From contig CAWCCT010000011.1 of the NCBI GenBank assembly GCA_963794165.1, positions 62,001 through 126,000 of the forward strand: a stretch of DNA of 64,000 bases. The letters run 5' to 3'. Position numbers and translations under genes: made by a program. The DNA comes from PALSA-350 sp963794165. Lineage in GTDB: Bacteria; Acidobacteriota; Terriglobia; Terriglobales; Acidobacteriaceae. The notes beneath the pieces are model-generated. The model ran no database searches. It was given only the letters and a program-made list of their open reading frames with translations, and was not told where the DNA came from. How positions within the stretch are numbered: the first letter of the stretch is position 1; the number at the start of each line of letters is the position of its first letter. Positions 63,941 through 64,000 of this stretch are shown piece by piece.

Positions 63941-64000
63941 ATGGATGTAAAGTCCGCGTCGCTAAAGGTATTGCAGCTGGGCAAAATACAGCGCCGTCCG
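63941..64000 (+). CDS. Start of a possible next gene (cut by window edge)
   Basis: An ATG at 63941 opens a frame to the window end, reading MDVKSASLKVLQLGKIQRRP. LKVLQLGK resembles the beginning of GT4-type glycosyltransferases, but only 20 codons are visible. AGAAGG lies 11 bases upstream. Confidence 0.35.
   Translation, partial: MDVKSASLKVLQLGKIQRRP

Overview
The window looks like a chromosomal segment of an Acidobacteriota bacterium, probably class Terriglobia. This rests on gene content and style, not on a database search. The indicators are giant lipoproteins built from ASH-type (choice-of-anchor D) repeats, an Oar-like TonB receptor remnant, DUF1254, DUF3300 and DUF2950 proteins, LuxR regulators with degenerate receivers, a PDZ/GAF/PAS kinase paired with an NtrC-type regulator, and several families of intergenic hairpin repeats. 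Base composition is moderate to high GC. Pseudogenes and single-base frameshifts are frequent, so either the region is decaying in places or the assembly contains indel errors.

Layout. 0-10.4 kb: a LuxR regulator with a Sel1-like tail, two paralogous secreted lipoproteins (one with 13 ASH modules, one with a single module), and a small exported protein. 10.4-19.4 kb: decayed DNA, then a two-module NRPS (acid-activating domain, carrier, condensation, glycine-type adenylation, carrier, thioesterase). A frameshifted B12/radical-SAM gene is coupled to its stop codon, and a 2-isopropylmalate synthase lacking the regulatory domain is divergent from it. 19.5-27.1 kb: an integrated, partly decayed mobile island next to tRNA-Leu(UAA). 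It holds an intact tyrosine recombinase, two recombinase remnants, a RepB-like primase and a fragment of a second copy, a frameshifted ssb, a mobilisation-type protein, an excisionase-like HTH protein, a RES/Xre toxin-antitoxin pair and an oxalate decarboxylase fragment.

27.4-31.1 kb: a TonB receptor remnant, then the threonine-to-glycine pathway (tdh and kbl, convergent) and a Tat-exported NIF3-like protein. 31.1-46.8 kb: two DUF1254 proteins in an operon, a proline-rich lipoprotein, a Cys-type sulfatase, two NarL/LuxR regulators, a hybrid periplasmic-binding sensor kinase, an MscS channel, an outer-membrane barrel, DUF3300 and DUF2950. Palindromes of the form CTGTCA-N4-TGACAG lie upstream of several of these genes and may mark a shared regulon. 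46.8-52 kb: repeat elements, a GDSL hydrolase, a small zinc-ribbon protein and a lytic transglycosylase broken by three frameshifts.

52-64 kb is more housekeeping-like: an ECF sigma factor with its zinc anti-sigma, a 28-bp minisatellite, an M48 metalloprotease, an alpha/beta hydrolase, a membrane histidine kinase overlapping a sigma-54 response regulator, an MlaE/MlaF-type ABC transporter, a glutaryl-CoA dehydrogenase-like enzyme and the first codons of another gene. At least four repeat families occur in the intergenic DNA. One element with 13-14 bp terminal inverted repeats is inserted inside a copy of another family at 60.6 kb.
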